A stretch of 64,000 bases of DNA from Gymnopus androsaceus JB14 (Eukaryota > Basidiomycota > Agaricomycetes > Agaricales > Omphalotaceae): NCBI GenBank assembly GCA_009733575.1, contig ML769732.1:1-64000 (forward strand), written 5' to 3'. Position 1 is the first letter of the stretch; the number at the start of each line of letters is the position of its first letter. Below are positions 24,523-35,852 of the stretch, one piece after another. The notes below the pieces were generated by a model. It ran no database searches, was not told where the DNA came from, and worked only from the letters and a program-made list of their open reading frames with translations. The translations under genes and the position numbers were made by a program.

Positions 24523-27110
24523 CTACTGAAGGCAATGGAGTAGCTTTTGATTTTGTCGGTCTGGAATATTGAATAAATAGAAAATATCAATCTTGAAAAT
24601 GAATTTACCTTGTTTTTTTTTCGATTTCAGACCACTATTCTTCCCACCTCCGTACTGTGGGCTATTGACCATACTAGCTTTCTTCGTTTTGACCCTTGGC
24701 ATCATAGCCGCTTGAGTTTCGGGCCAGCTGTTACAGTTTGGTGCAAGCTTCTTCTTTGGCGGAAGGACAACAATGCTGAGATTTTCAGTGAGCACCAGGA
24801 GTTCATCTAAAGCGGGAGATAGGTCTTCTAGAGCAGGTGCTGTCCAAGCTGGGTTTTCACGTAAGCAATGAACAAGAACTTCGAGTCTATCAGCAAGCCG
24901 AAGATTTACTGAATCCGACTTTGGGAGCAGAGGGAGCTCTGGCTGTGGGAGTAGCGGTGACATGTCTGTATCAGGGGTTGAAGGGCCAGCAGATGTGAGT
25001 GTATACGAGTATTCCTCCGATGGATCGAGAGCATGATCATTAGCACCGAATAATCGCTGGACCGTGCACAGATGCTTGCAAAACTTGATAGATGGAAAGT
25101 CGAGACAGGTACAATGATAGACATGCAAATCAACTTGATATTTTCGGCAGGGATCAGACTTGGATTGAACAAGATAGATATTGTTGTCGTTATCTTCACA
25201 GTCTTCGGGAGAGTAGACCTTTATAGGGCATTAGTGTGTGAAATAATGAAGTAGTTGCAGAGATACCTTGATATCATCTAAAGAATACTGCTTGCGAGAT
25301 GTCGCAAGGACCTGTTTCCGCTTCTTGACTTCCAAGTCATCGCCTTCAAAACCAAGATCTTGATGGGTCTGCTTCATCAAATAGTATGGTATCACTTCCT
25401 CCGTCAAGACATGGAGGAGATGGTCAAAACATCTGTTCCGCTTCCCTTTGAGGAATTTCCCTTTCAGAACGTGGTGCCAGCTGCCAATTAAGTGAGCAAA
25501 ATATCAATAGAAATTCTCAAACAATAACTTACGCTTCAATTAGCATATTTGTATCAGACTCCTCAAAGATAGACCTGTCGACACGATGAATAGCAGACCA
25601 CATCTTGATGATATCATCCACATCTTGTGCAGATATTCGAGGAACGAGGGAGTCGCGAGATGTTGGATCTGCTGCCAGGTGCATTGGAATACCACAGGAT
25701 CCTTGATGTGTATCCATTTCTTGAGTAGCTCCCATAGATCCGGGTGGTCAGGAATACGGAAGTGCTGCTGCCAAGCATGAAGCACATGCCACCAGCAAAG
25801 TAGTAGAATTGCGTGAGAGAAGATACGGCGGCAAGCGTTGATTTGAGCATGGTCACGATCTGTCATGATGATACGAGGTAGAGTCGTTGGAGAGCGGCCA
25901 TGAACAAGCTTTAGAAAGTAGCCAATTGTCTCCTCTGTCCCACTATTCGAAAGCATCCATGCAACTGGTATACCATGGCCCCACTGGTCTCGAACAACAA
26001 GTGTTGTGAGAATAGTATTCTCATAACATGTCATGTTGTGAGTACCATCAATACATACTAGATGGCGACCATGTTCTCGGAACATCCTCTCCTGCCATGG
26101 AGTCTGGACTACGAGAGATAATGTATCTGCCGCAAGACCTGAGCCCGCTGAAATAGGATTGTTCCGTGCCTTGAAGCCTAGCAGAGCATTCTTTTCCTGA
26201 AGCTTTGCAGCCCATTGCCGTGTCGACTTCCCACCATCTTTATCCAAACGCACGTTTTCAGCATCAATATCCTTCTGGATTCGATAGATGTTGCGAAGTT
26301 GAATGAAGGAGTTACGATTATATGGCGAGTCAGAAATGAGTGGATCATCGGTATCTTCGTTGTAAACGGTTCCATGAAGGTGTTTAAGCTGGATGTGAGG
26401 TTATACATATACACAATTAAATAGCCGGTGCAACATACAATGCTTTCAGGTGCGACTCCAGAACGAAGCATTCCTGCAATCAACTCCCGAGTGTCCTTTG
26501 AGATCCTGGTGAAGCAAAGGTTTGAATTTCCGATTTCATGATTATGCTGCTGTTCGTATTGGCCAAGAACTGTTTCGATTCCTGGATAGGTTTTCACTAT
26601 GAGCTTGCACGGGCATCCAGTACGCTTAGCAGGAATCTTCTGGTTCCACTGAGGATTCTTCTTAACGTAGAGTTTGCAGCCTCCAGTACCGTGTCAACCA
26701 CAAATGTAGTACCACTTGTTCTCGTAGCATTCACCATCCCACAACCTTTTGGTCAACAGAAGCTCAATAGCTTGTGCCTGCTCTACCTTGGTCTTCCACA
26801 ACCTGAACGTGGCAAGCGACGGCCACTTCATATTGAACTGATCAAAAAGAGAATCAGCTTCATAAGTCCCTTGGCATGGCGGCAGTAGCAATGGCGATGG
26901 TGGCGGTGATGATGATGGTGGCAGTGGAGATAGAGTCCGAGTGGTAGGAGCAGGAGACAAAGCAGAAGATTTTTGGTTGAAGAGGAAGGAGTTTTGCAGG
27001 GCAGGAGGAAATAGACTTTCGAACATAGGTGACTCAAAAGTATAAGATTTCCGGACCTTTAGGGCTCTCGGTTTCCTAGATAGGGTTGTCGGGTCTTGTG
27101 AATTAGACAT
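24523..27110 (-). pseudogene. MULE transposase (FAR1-like finger, DDE, SWIM), nonsense plus frameshift
   Basis: The protein starts MSNSQDPTTLSRKPRALKVR at 27110. It has a Pro/Ser-rich head, then an N-terminal WRKY-GCM1/FAR1-like finger (YYICG..HGTGGCKLY, KRTGCPCKLIVKTYPGIETV, QHNHE). The DDE core follows: VCIDGTHNMTCYENTIL (first Asp), IIMTDRDHAQINACRR (second Asp), CWWHVLHAW, and FEESDTNMLIEA with candidate Glu residues. Then come WHHVLKGKFLKGKRNRCFDH and a SWIM zinc finger (YHCTCLDFPSIKFCKH). Introns with good borders lie near 26360-26440, 25450-25530 and 25190-25270. An in-frame TGA at 26694-26696 replaces a residue just before HGTGG. A one-base frameshift near 25635, after FLEYLHKMW, breaks the core. 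This copy should not make active transposase. Confidence 0.82.
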
Positions 27111-27177
27111 GAGAGTGGTATTGATGTAGGGAACGAGATGAACACGAAACAGTTAGGTTAACCGCAAAGAGTAAATT

Positions 27178-27261
27178 AGACGCCCTATAGTACTTAGATG
27201 CTCGAACAGATGAGTCAAAAAAAGCATGATTATATTATTTCAAATTATGCCACACGTCGGC
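27178..27261 (-). repeat. MULE right terminal inverted repeat
   Basis: Inverted copy of 22768-22850, lying about 70 bases upstream of the transposase start, so it may also carry the promoter. Confidence 0.85.
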
Positions 27262-27609
27262 GGAATGTCAAAAGTGCACACGGAGCTGCCGGGAGAGTAC
27301 GAGTCGTTTCCGACTTGCAATGTAATTAGGCTTTTGCGATTACCACAATACCGCCATGAAGAGCGGGCGGCTTCATGCTAAATAGTAGTACGGAGGTCAT
27401 GCATCATGCGCATCACGAGCCATGCCTAAGGTAACACGAAAAGAGGGGAAGCGCCGGACGCAACAGTCGGACCGCTCGGTAGATCACATGATATTTTTAA
27501 AAAGGCAATATCAAATTCGCCACGTTTCTGATGAAAGTCAAAAGTGCGAAAACTGTTTACCATGGCTCGATTGACATGCTCATAACCGTGCCTCGACATA
27601 GAAATTATG

Positions 27610-29260
27610 GTTGGCCGCCCTGACTTTCACTGCGACGCCAGTTCACTCGCTCAAGACACAGATCAACAACATAGTGTTCATACTTCGAGATCCGATCCAC
27701 TGCCAGAACTTCACGGCAGAAGAATACTGCGGCGAGGGAGGCGGCAGAGCTGACAATGGCAACGTGGCGTTCGCTGAGGCTCTTTACCGTTCATTCTCGA
27801 AGACGACCGTGTTGGCGTTTCCAGTCTCTGGTGCAACAGCCATTTGTGCCCGACGCGATTGGTATCTACCAAGTTCAGACGCAGGAATGCAATAAACTGC
27901 GCGCTGTAACTATTCGCGATGGCAACGACTGTCGATGCGATTAAGAGGCTTCCTTCCCAGTCTAACGAAGCCGAGGAAGCTGACGAGGATGACAAACTGC
28001 CACCAAAAGCGCAGACGCAGACGCAGATGGCTGGGAGAGAGATATTCCTTCCTTTCCCCGCATCCTCCCTCTGTCCCCTCTTCCCGTCGTTCCTTTCCCT
28101 TTATTACCTTCTCACTCAGGCTACTCGATGTCCCCTAACGCCCACCTCCCACGCGTCACTCCGCTCACCCGTACACACCTGGACAGCATCTCAACAGTAG
28201 CCAACGATCTGCCCACAACCGACAGTCAGAAATGTGTCGGGTAGGAAGATGCAGAGGGAAGGATGAGGAGGTTTGGCCCAAGGTTCTCCGGTGCTGTAGA
28301 GGACAATGATCGATGTCGACCCGCCACTCCGGGCCCTTCGCCAGTAACAACCTCAGCACCAGTACGAGGAAGGAACGGCTATGTCAGATCCGCTAGAGCA
28401 ACGATCGCTCTCTATCCCTCGTCCGTCTCCCTTTATCAGCATCGTACATCTCTGCTCATATCGAACTCTCACTCATATCGATGTCGGTGCTCATTCGCTT
28501 CTCCTTCCTCCCTACTTTCCTCCGTTTTGGATTCCTTTTATTCCCCTCCTTTTCTTCATTCACGCCTAGGCCCAGGCCAATCCTAACGGTGGAGGATGAC
28601 CTCAAGAATCACGACGAGAAATTCCTCGGGATGATGGAACAGCTGGCAGAGAGGAAGAGGCTATGGCGTATCTGGTGGTCGGAGGTGTCGATGTCGGATT
28701 TTTGGACGTAATTTCTGGAACGTTGGCGGAGGCTGCGGATAGACGAATGGAGCGTATGCTGTGAGATGGTTCGAGCCTATCATGTACTTTTGGGATGCCA
28801 CATGTTAGGCATCGCCTTTGAGTTGGCGTTCGCGTTGGGATTTTTTTTTCTGTTAGAATGGGGGAGGGGTGGATTGGACTTGGACTGTATTGTGGTGGAG
28901 TTGAGTGAGCGTGGATGGATTGCTATTGGTCTGGCCTGGAACTTTACATGTTTGACGGTGGGCTTGGGGCTCTGTCTGCCAAGCTTCTTGTTTGTGTTGG
29001 TGTTTGTTGTTGGCTTTCATCGACATTGTGCATAGTTTTGCTTTGGCTCATCGTTTGTCATTTGCGGGGTGCTCGGGAGGGCTGGTTTCATGTTTTGGAC
29101 AGCGAGAGCCGAAGTGGAGGGGAAAGTAGGAGTTGGGTTTAGCTGGAGGACAGATTGATGTGGCTTTTTTTCCCCTCGATCTCATCGAGTTGACTTGATT
29201 ATCGCTTCATCTGCGCGCGCGAAGGGCTGGTGGGGTTGAGCTGTAAAGCTTAACGCTGTT
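27610..29260 (+). repeat. Dispersed repeat R1, copy 2
   Basis: Collinear with copy 1 (6.6-7.9 kb) in its first part and with copy 3 (51.5-52.7 kb) in its later part. Shared blocks with copy 3 include GAGGTTTGGCCCAAGG-like (28266 and 51749), GTACTTTTGGGATGCCACAT-like (28784 and 52250) and TCATCGAGTTGACTT followed by GCGCGCGCGAAGGGCTGGT (29183-29232 and 52616-52656). Both later parts encode a diverged AYLVVGGI/V..G..LDV..G stretch. No intact gene is visible. Confidence 0.6.
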
Positions 29261-29804
29261 GTCTCTGGGAAAGGATTGGAGGGAGAGGGAGTCCACGAGG
29301 CTATTCCTTCACGAGCATCTGGGGTGGTAAGAGGTTGGCGAGTTTACAAGTGACGACTTTTCGTGGTTTCGGGTTCGATTTTTTCGAATTTGAGGACGGA
29401 TGGTTTTTCGTTTCGGAATTGCATTTGAGGATTCGAGATGGGGTTTCGTTCGGATAGGGTTTGAGTTTGGATGCATTCTCCAAGCGACGTGCGTTCGTTC
29501 TTTAACTGTTCTCTCACTTTTCACTCTCGAGGAGATGGGGCCTGTTTGAGTTTGTGGAGATTTCGGCGCTGGCTTCGTGAGTTGTTGGAATCAGTGGATG
29601 TGCCGAGTTTTTACCTTAGCAAGGTGGGTGACCGGTATCCACTATCGCTAGCGACCCTTATAATACACTAGTGGAGGTGCTAAGTAGGAACTTGAAAGTC
29701 TGGTTTCATTGTTCAGTAGCTATATTCGCAGTCAAGCTGTATACACGAAGTAAATGTTCCTGGTTATCATCAGCAACTGTAGTCCTCGAAGATCAGATTA
29801 AAAC

Positions 29805-32162
29805 CTACTCTTGATCTGTCATATCCATGAAGGCATGTCTTTCACGCTCCTTCTGGACCTCTACATCCGTCCATCCCTTGATCCTCTTTAACTCCTCGAT
29901 CTGTGCTGTTTTCTTCTTATTCAGACGCAGATTGATCCATCTGAGAAAGAACGATACGAATAATTGAACCGTCAACAAGACAAGGATAGAAATTTTTCCA
30001 GGGATGTATGCTGGCGCGTCTTGAGGTAGGAATGTCTCCGCCCGATGATATTTGCGATGCCAAACGTGCATACTGTCATTGCATTTACGGTACTCTTTTT
30101 CGTGTACCCACTTGTGTTGCTGGCATTATAAGCATATATCGTTGCAAGAGAGCTTCCGGACGTGCCGAGCAGGTATATCGCTTATTATACGTCCCATCTG
30201 AGCCGAAATTCAATGGGAAAGCAGAGCACTCACCGAATAGAAGTGCGCCTTTCTTGCCCGAGTTATTGAGCGCAACAAGCATTGCTATGATGGTTTCAAC
30301 AGATTTGACAACGAGGGAGAACAAAGATAAGATTTACCTGCACCTACAATAGTGGAAGCAATGAAATGACAACAGGAGTCATTCGCTCATTCTGTTATGG
30401 GTTTATCTTGAACGGAGATGACCATTGCGAAACGCAATAGGAGCAAACCTTTCGATCCGAATACCAGCCACAAAAGAGGGTACTTGCAGATGCGACCGCC
30501 CCAGCCGGTGTCGATAAAATTAATGTTTGCCTTGCATCGTAGCCGAATGATTCAATAACGAGGTTCGAAAAGGAGCTCAGACCGTTCGGGATGTTAGCTA
30601 AAAGGTAAATGTTTATACTAGGTACCTGCCAACCCAGAACGAGAAATTACGCACTCAGTAATGTGGAGAGCACAATCAACCACGTCCGTATATCAGTGAA
30701 CGCCTCGATTATCTGTTCTCTCTTGATCTTCTTATTAACCACTCCTCCCTGGTCATTTCTAACGCGTTCTACAGCAGCGATCCGTTCATCTTCGGTGAGA
30801 AAATGCGCATGAATGGGCGAGTCGGGCATCCAGGCAAGAATGGCTATTCCGACAAAGATAGCTAAGACCTCCGAGGATGATGTAAATAATCTTGTATGGT
30901 GCTATACGCGGGTTGTCCGAAAATGATATGCCCTGTTTCATGCTGATATTAGTATTTTTCACCATGAAAAATGCCAGAAATCAGGGCTGACATATGCAAT
31001 AAATCCGCCGAATATTTGAGTGAGCCCGTTCTGATTATATGGAATGAGAATGAAAAGAACCAAAGCAGCCTGGCTTCGCACCATGACATAGAACCAAGAA
31101 ATCCGCCTCGCCTACGTACTCACTGTAAGTAACAACACGCCTGCAATTGCTGTTCCCTCACCTGTTCGTCCTTCTTGTAAAACATGGAAATAATCAGAAT
31201 CAAGCTGGGCGCGACGCAGCTTTCGAGCATGCCTTTCATTTATACAGTCAGCGAGCAAAATTTTAGAATGTAATGGATAGTACTAGCTTACCCAGTAGGA
31301 ATCGAAGCGCAAAGAACGCTCCAAAAGACGTTCCAACAGCATGCAGCATCATTACTACACCCCACAGAACGATGTTCACACCTTGAAGAATAGCAAGAGA
31401 TCTGAGAGATTTCCTGTCTTTCGTTCGGGTATCCAACAACTTACCAAGATACTTCGCAACCTTATTTGACCTTTGCGATAGATAAACGGTCGGAAACTCC
31501 CAAGTTAAGAAGCCTAGGTAACGAAATTTGGGCCAATCTCAGTCATAACAAGTAGTCACAGATACTTACCGAGATAGAAAGCCAGCGCAACTAGGTTGTA
31601 GTGCTTCAGGATTAAGCCCGAATCAGCAAAGCCTTCTTACTTTACAAACGGAATGGGTGAAATACCTGACCAGTTATGGGTAAACCCATGATGCTGAAGA
31701 TATCATACAGTAGGTCAACAAGCGCAACATCCTCTCGAAGGAAAATTCTCGCACCTGGCGTAGTTCAACGCTGTCTTGTCCCTGCATGGCACCTTCAGCC
31801 TGTTTCTCAAGTACTGCTGCACGTCTAAACTCACAGGAATTGGGTAAAGTAAACCGCAGCACATAGCGGAGGAATCAAAAGGTCCTAGATTGCAGTTAGA
31901 CAACTTGCTACATTCCATATCCTACGAACATGACACCCACCAATTTCCGCCTCAGTTTCCTGTTGAACTCTTCGCTAAACTCTGCAGTTCGTTCCTTCCC
32001 CACCAGCTGCAATGCCTCGTCAGCATTCGTGTCCAACTCACTTTCAGTAGTCGAGTCTATCCCGAGACGATCGGACGCGGGCGATGCAAGAGCAAACTTC
32101 TTTTCTTCGGATTGAACCATATCCTTCGAGTCGAAGTTCTTCTCTGGTTCATAAATCGGCAT
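29805..32162 (-). CDS. MFS permease, Dal5/allantoate-permease-like (ACS family)
   Basis: A membrane transporter of the anion:cation symporter group, likely importing an organic anion (allantoate, nicotinate or similar) at the plasma membrane; the substrate is not readable. It starts at 32162 with a cytosolic head (MPIYEPEKNFDSKDMVQSEE) and FSEEFNRKLRRKL, the usual segment before helix 1. The central loop has the family pattern FLTEDERIAAVERVRNDQGG then FTDIRTWLIVL. The C-terminal exon has the last helix (ISILVLLTVQLFVSFFLRWI) followed by LRLNKKKTAQIEELKRIKGW and FMDMTDQE, typical of the family's end. The coding sequence is split by about ten short introns. I saw no clear lesion, though not every exon border was checked. 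It is one of the few ordinary genes in this half of the window. Confidence 0.75.
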
Positions 32163-33158
32163 TATGTTTTCTGGGTATTCCTAGAAGAAGCTAGGCAAGA
32201 AGAAGCGAGAGGTTATCTCTAGCCGAGGGGATCCTGAGGTCAGCACACAAAACGGGGCTATATATCCCACATCCCTACTCCCTTATCGCAATAACATGAC
32301 CATTTTCAATGCGACCTGGGATAATAATGGAATAGCTTGGAGATATGCACTGGTATTGAGTGGATGAACCTTGAGAGAATGTGGAGCTCGAGTTATAATG
32401 GGCTTCAACAGAGATGGGAACGAATATGAAAAGGTAGCGACTCGGAAGCAGCATCTGAAGGTTGCGGCGCCCGTTCAACAGCGCCTCGAAAATCTGGTGA
32501 TTGGCCAAAACCCAGCACTATACAGTAAGGTAAGTATGGTAGCATTCTCGAGGAAAGAAAGCAGAATTTTGAGCAAAACGATCGAGAATTTGGCGGGTGG
32601 GAAAGTAGTGATCGGGAGGGCTTACATAGTATCCGGGATTCTAATTCTACACAAATTTTGCGCGCCACGATGTTGATCATGAGAACAGAAAACACCTGGA
32701 AGCTCAGGACTCCGAGTCAGTGATTCAAGCCAAGAGGCGTGCGGAATCGAAATCCCGGACATGTATGCCCTCCCGGACCGATCACGTAATACCCTTTTTT
32801 AGTAGGTCAAAGCTTAGCATGAAGAACTTTCGTTGTGCATTGGTTGTGTAACATTGAGCGCATATTTTGTAAAAAGAATTACATTGTTGGATTCGGAGAC
32901 TATGAAAATGTGTACCCTCTTCCCTTTATACTAAGCGATATATTAAGAACTGCACTAGTTAATAAAGCCGGACCTGGTCTGGGGTCATCTGGAAATGCAT
33001 TTCTGTGGCCGTAGACCTCTTTAGACCTCTGTACAAGCAAGGTTCTATGGCGCTCTATGTAGATCGCGTAGGATGATGTAGAACGACCTGATGAGCCTTG
33101 CAAATCGGAGCATCCAAAAAAAGTTATTTTCTCCAAAACCCCATTAAAGGTCTCTACT
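32163..33158. other. Intergenic region upstream of the MFS gene
   Basis: Probable promoter of the minus-strand permease, then sequence with short non-family frames up to the KDZ transposon end. Confidence 0.45.
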
Positions 33159-33654
33159 GGGAAAGGCCCTAATATGGTTCCGATTTAGGGCCCTAAGGGC
33201 CCCGTCATATTTAGGGGTTTTCCTCGGAAGTTGCCCGGGTCCCCGCTTTGACCTCCGGGCTCACGTGTACACATTCCCCACATCTAATGCGCGTCTATCC
33301 TTCTTCCTCTTTACTTCCATCTTTGTTTTTTCAACGGCGTTCACCCTCCTTCAATGTTGCTCAGCTGGCTTTGCGTCTTTGAGACCTCTTCTCCTATAGC
33401 ACCGGGGTGGCTTGCACATTCCTTCAATGTCGACCTCGGCTGCTGTATATTTGAGATCACTTTCTTGGGAGCCTCTTTGCGACATTTGTTCTGCTTGTCA
33501 TCCCGACCGAATCATCTGTCTTGATAGCAAGGAGGTGTGAACTCGCCTTTGTATTCTATAGATTTGTATCAGTGAGTCCTTCTCATTTCCTGTTTTCTTT
33601 TGCTTAACATGCCATAGATACTGTAACGAAATTTTGACGAATATTCTTATTGAC

Positions 33655-35792
33655 ATGTCTTCCTTCTCCGACTTCTCTCCTTCCTATCCCAACTACCACA
33701 CTCCCCTGAAGAGCGGCTCTTGCTCTGAGGATGATTTTTTCAGCTTACCTCCGAACCACCTCCGCCCTTATGATCCATTTGACTGTATACCATTCACGCC
33801 TTTTACACCTCTTAAACATTGTTCCAAGGCCGAATTAGCACATATTTCCAAGCTCAACTGTCAGCTAGATGACCTTCCTGATGATGAGCTTGCTTCTCCT
33901 TGTCCGTCTGCTCCAGTACTTCCATCTCATATTGAAGCGGAGCTGGAAGCTGCCCCGGATGTTGTGTTCCAAGTCAATGAATTCAGTTCTCAGGAACTTG
34001 CGGATTATGCACACACATTGGAGGACTGTGCAGATCTTTTTTCACCAATAGCAGGTCCACTGCAGCCCTCACTCTTGTCACCTGCTTTGTTCAGTGCTGG
34101 TGGATTTAGTTCTGATGAACTTGCTCAGTATGCGATTGCACTGGAGGATCCTGCTGGTCTTTCCTCCCCAGTAATATCTTGCCGACATGTTTCTCCATCT
34201 GCATCTGCAGGTCCACCCCAGCCCTCCCAGCCTTCATCTGCAGTCCCGCTTCAACTTCATTTGCTGCCTGCACCACCTACCTTGCCATCTCCGGCTTCGT
34301 TTCAATGCGTGAAAAAAGCATGTTCACTCAAATTGAGATCCAAGTTTTGTCAAACCAAGTTCTGTACAAGGTGTTGTACAGCGAGGATTAAGTGCGACTG
34401 CTCACATCATCATCGAAAGAGTCATGCTCTTCCTGTAGTCTCTCCCCTGGTCATGGTTGCTGCAATCTTTGACTGGTGATGTGAGCTCTGAACCTCCAGC
34501 GACAGCAACTTCTGAACAACTGCCTATTCCTCCTGCGCGTGTTTCGAGGGTTATGGTGCCTGAACTGGCATTGCAGATAAGTCAGCAGAAGGAGTCTCGT
34601 CAGGCGGCGGTTTTGCTGGAGCAACGTCAGCGGGAAATCAGAATCAACCAGAAGAAATATGTCAAAATTTATATTTGGTATCAGGTATGTTTGTTTAACT
34701 ATCCCAAGTCGTGTTTACTAAATCATCTGCCACCAGGATGGTATCAGTCCAAACCATTTTGCTCCAATGGGCATTTCTGACTATCCCTTCTTAAACCTTG
34801 CAACGTCTCGCACCCACTACGACTCATCAAATTGCTCACTATTGGCACAACTGAACCTGTCAATTACTGATGACATTGATGTGTGGTCTTACAGCTCTCA
34901 TAGCTGGGTCTCCCAAATCGTAAATTTCAACTTTGCGTTGGATAGTCAACCGGTGCTCTTACGCGTACCAGGTGTGAAGGATCTGGTAGACTTCAAACGG
35001 CATGTTGAAGAACACATACCTGTGGATTCTTGCCGTGTTCTGAAAAGAACATGGAAGGTTGCAATGGATGGCTTGGATCCTGACCTACTCAAGCGACCAT
35101 ATACAGTTCGAACTAATCAAAGAGCACCAGTTCGAGCATCTTCTCTTGATCCCACATTTCCTCTCCCATCCTCTGACATCGAGTCTGGGTCCGACGACAG
35201 CTTTGAAAAGAGCTTTGCGGATTTTCTTTCACCATTCGCATACAACTCTAACTCGCCTCTTTTGGACTCTAGCTCATCTCTTCTGAAACCTCTTCCTTCT
35301 AAACCTGCACAGTCCACGCCGTTCAAGCCATCTAAATCGCTGCCAGTTGCCAAGGTCATTTTTGGTGACAGTGAACTTGATTGCAAGCATCAACCTTTGT
35401 ACGCTGAGCACCAAGTTTACACTGGAGAGGCTACTAGCACATCATGGTCTCAAGGCATGACCGTGAAGGATATCGTCCATGCTTTCCGCTTTGTTGGCTC
35501 CCAGTATTAGCTGCAAAAGCTTCCAAATAAGGTGGATCGTATCTCAATGGTTTTGGGTGGACTAAAGGTCCCCGTGCGGCAATTTTGGAAGCAGGAGGAT
35601 GCTTGGAAGCATATGTCGGTGGAAGAGTGGGCAGATGTGAATGGTCCATCGGGAGATATTGATTGGACGGTATGGCGGAGGGACACGCAGGGGTGGCGTC
35701 ACGAGTTGGACAGGAATAATAGGGACAAAAGGGACAAGAGTTTGCAGAAGAGTCTGCAGAAGAAGAAGCGTCGTGTGTTGAACAACGTCTAA
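33655..35792 (+). pseudogene. KDZ-element accessory protein with Cys-rich motif, one nonsense codon
   Basis: The ATG at 33655 opens MSSFSDFSPSYPNYHTPLKS. An acidic, Pro/Ser-rich part has two similar segments (FSSQELADYAHTLED and FSSDELAQYAIALED). A Cys/His cluster follows: CVKKACSLKLRSKFCQTKFC, CTARIKCDCSHHHRKS. Beyond a frame change near 34460 (intron or lesion) come QREIRINQKKYVKIYIWYQ, an intron CAG/GTATGT..CACCAG, DGISPNHFAPMGISDYPF, and the block LLRVPGVKDLVDFKRHVEEH. An in-frame TAG (35508-35510) lies before the last 90 or so codons, which stay open (DRISMVLGGLKVPVRQFWKQ, then a basic Lys/Arg tail). The family is unknown to me. The layout (Cys cluster, then a WYQDGxxP-type module) recurs in basidiomycete hypothetical proteins. 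A DNA-binding role is a guess. Confidence 0.55.
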
Positions 35793-35852
35793 CATATATC
35801 ATTTGCTATAAACTTTTAAGTAGAAGAATAATGTATTATTGCCAACGGCTCA

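Larger units (their letters stand above)
22768..27261. mobile_element. MULE-type DNA transposon with terminal inverted repeats
   Basis: Terminal inverted repeats of about 83 bases (22768-22850 and 27178-27261) match closely; both contain ACTCATCTGTTCGAGC, CTAAGTACTATAGGGCGTCT and TTTGAAATAATATAATCA. Between them, both on the minus strand, lie a MULE transposase gene and a second Cys-rich gene. No clear 9-base target duplication is seen. A further pair of inverted phrases outside the element (ATCAGAAACGTGGC at about 22049; its complement near 27517) suggests an older outer element or a nested insertion. Confidence 0.85.

Noticed and set aside
30085..30352. Plus-strand frames over the MFS gene
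   Set aside because: Antisense shadows of the permease coding exons and introns.
32371..32676. 101-codon frame upstream of the MFS gene
   Set aside because: No domain and no supporting splice pattern.
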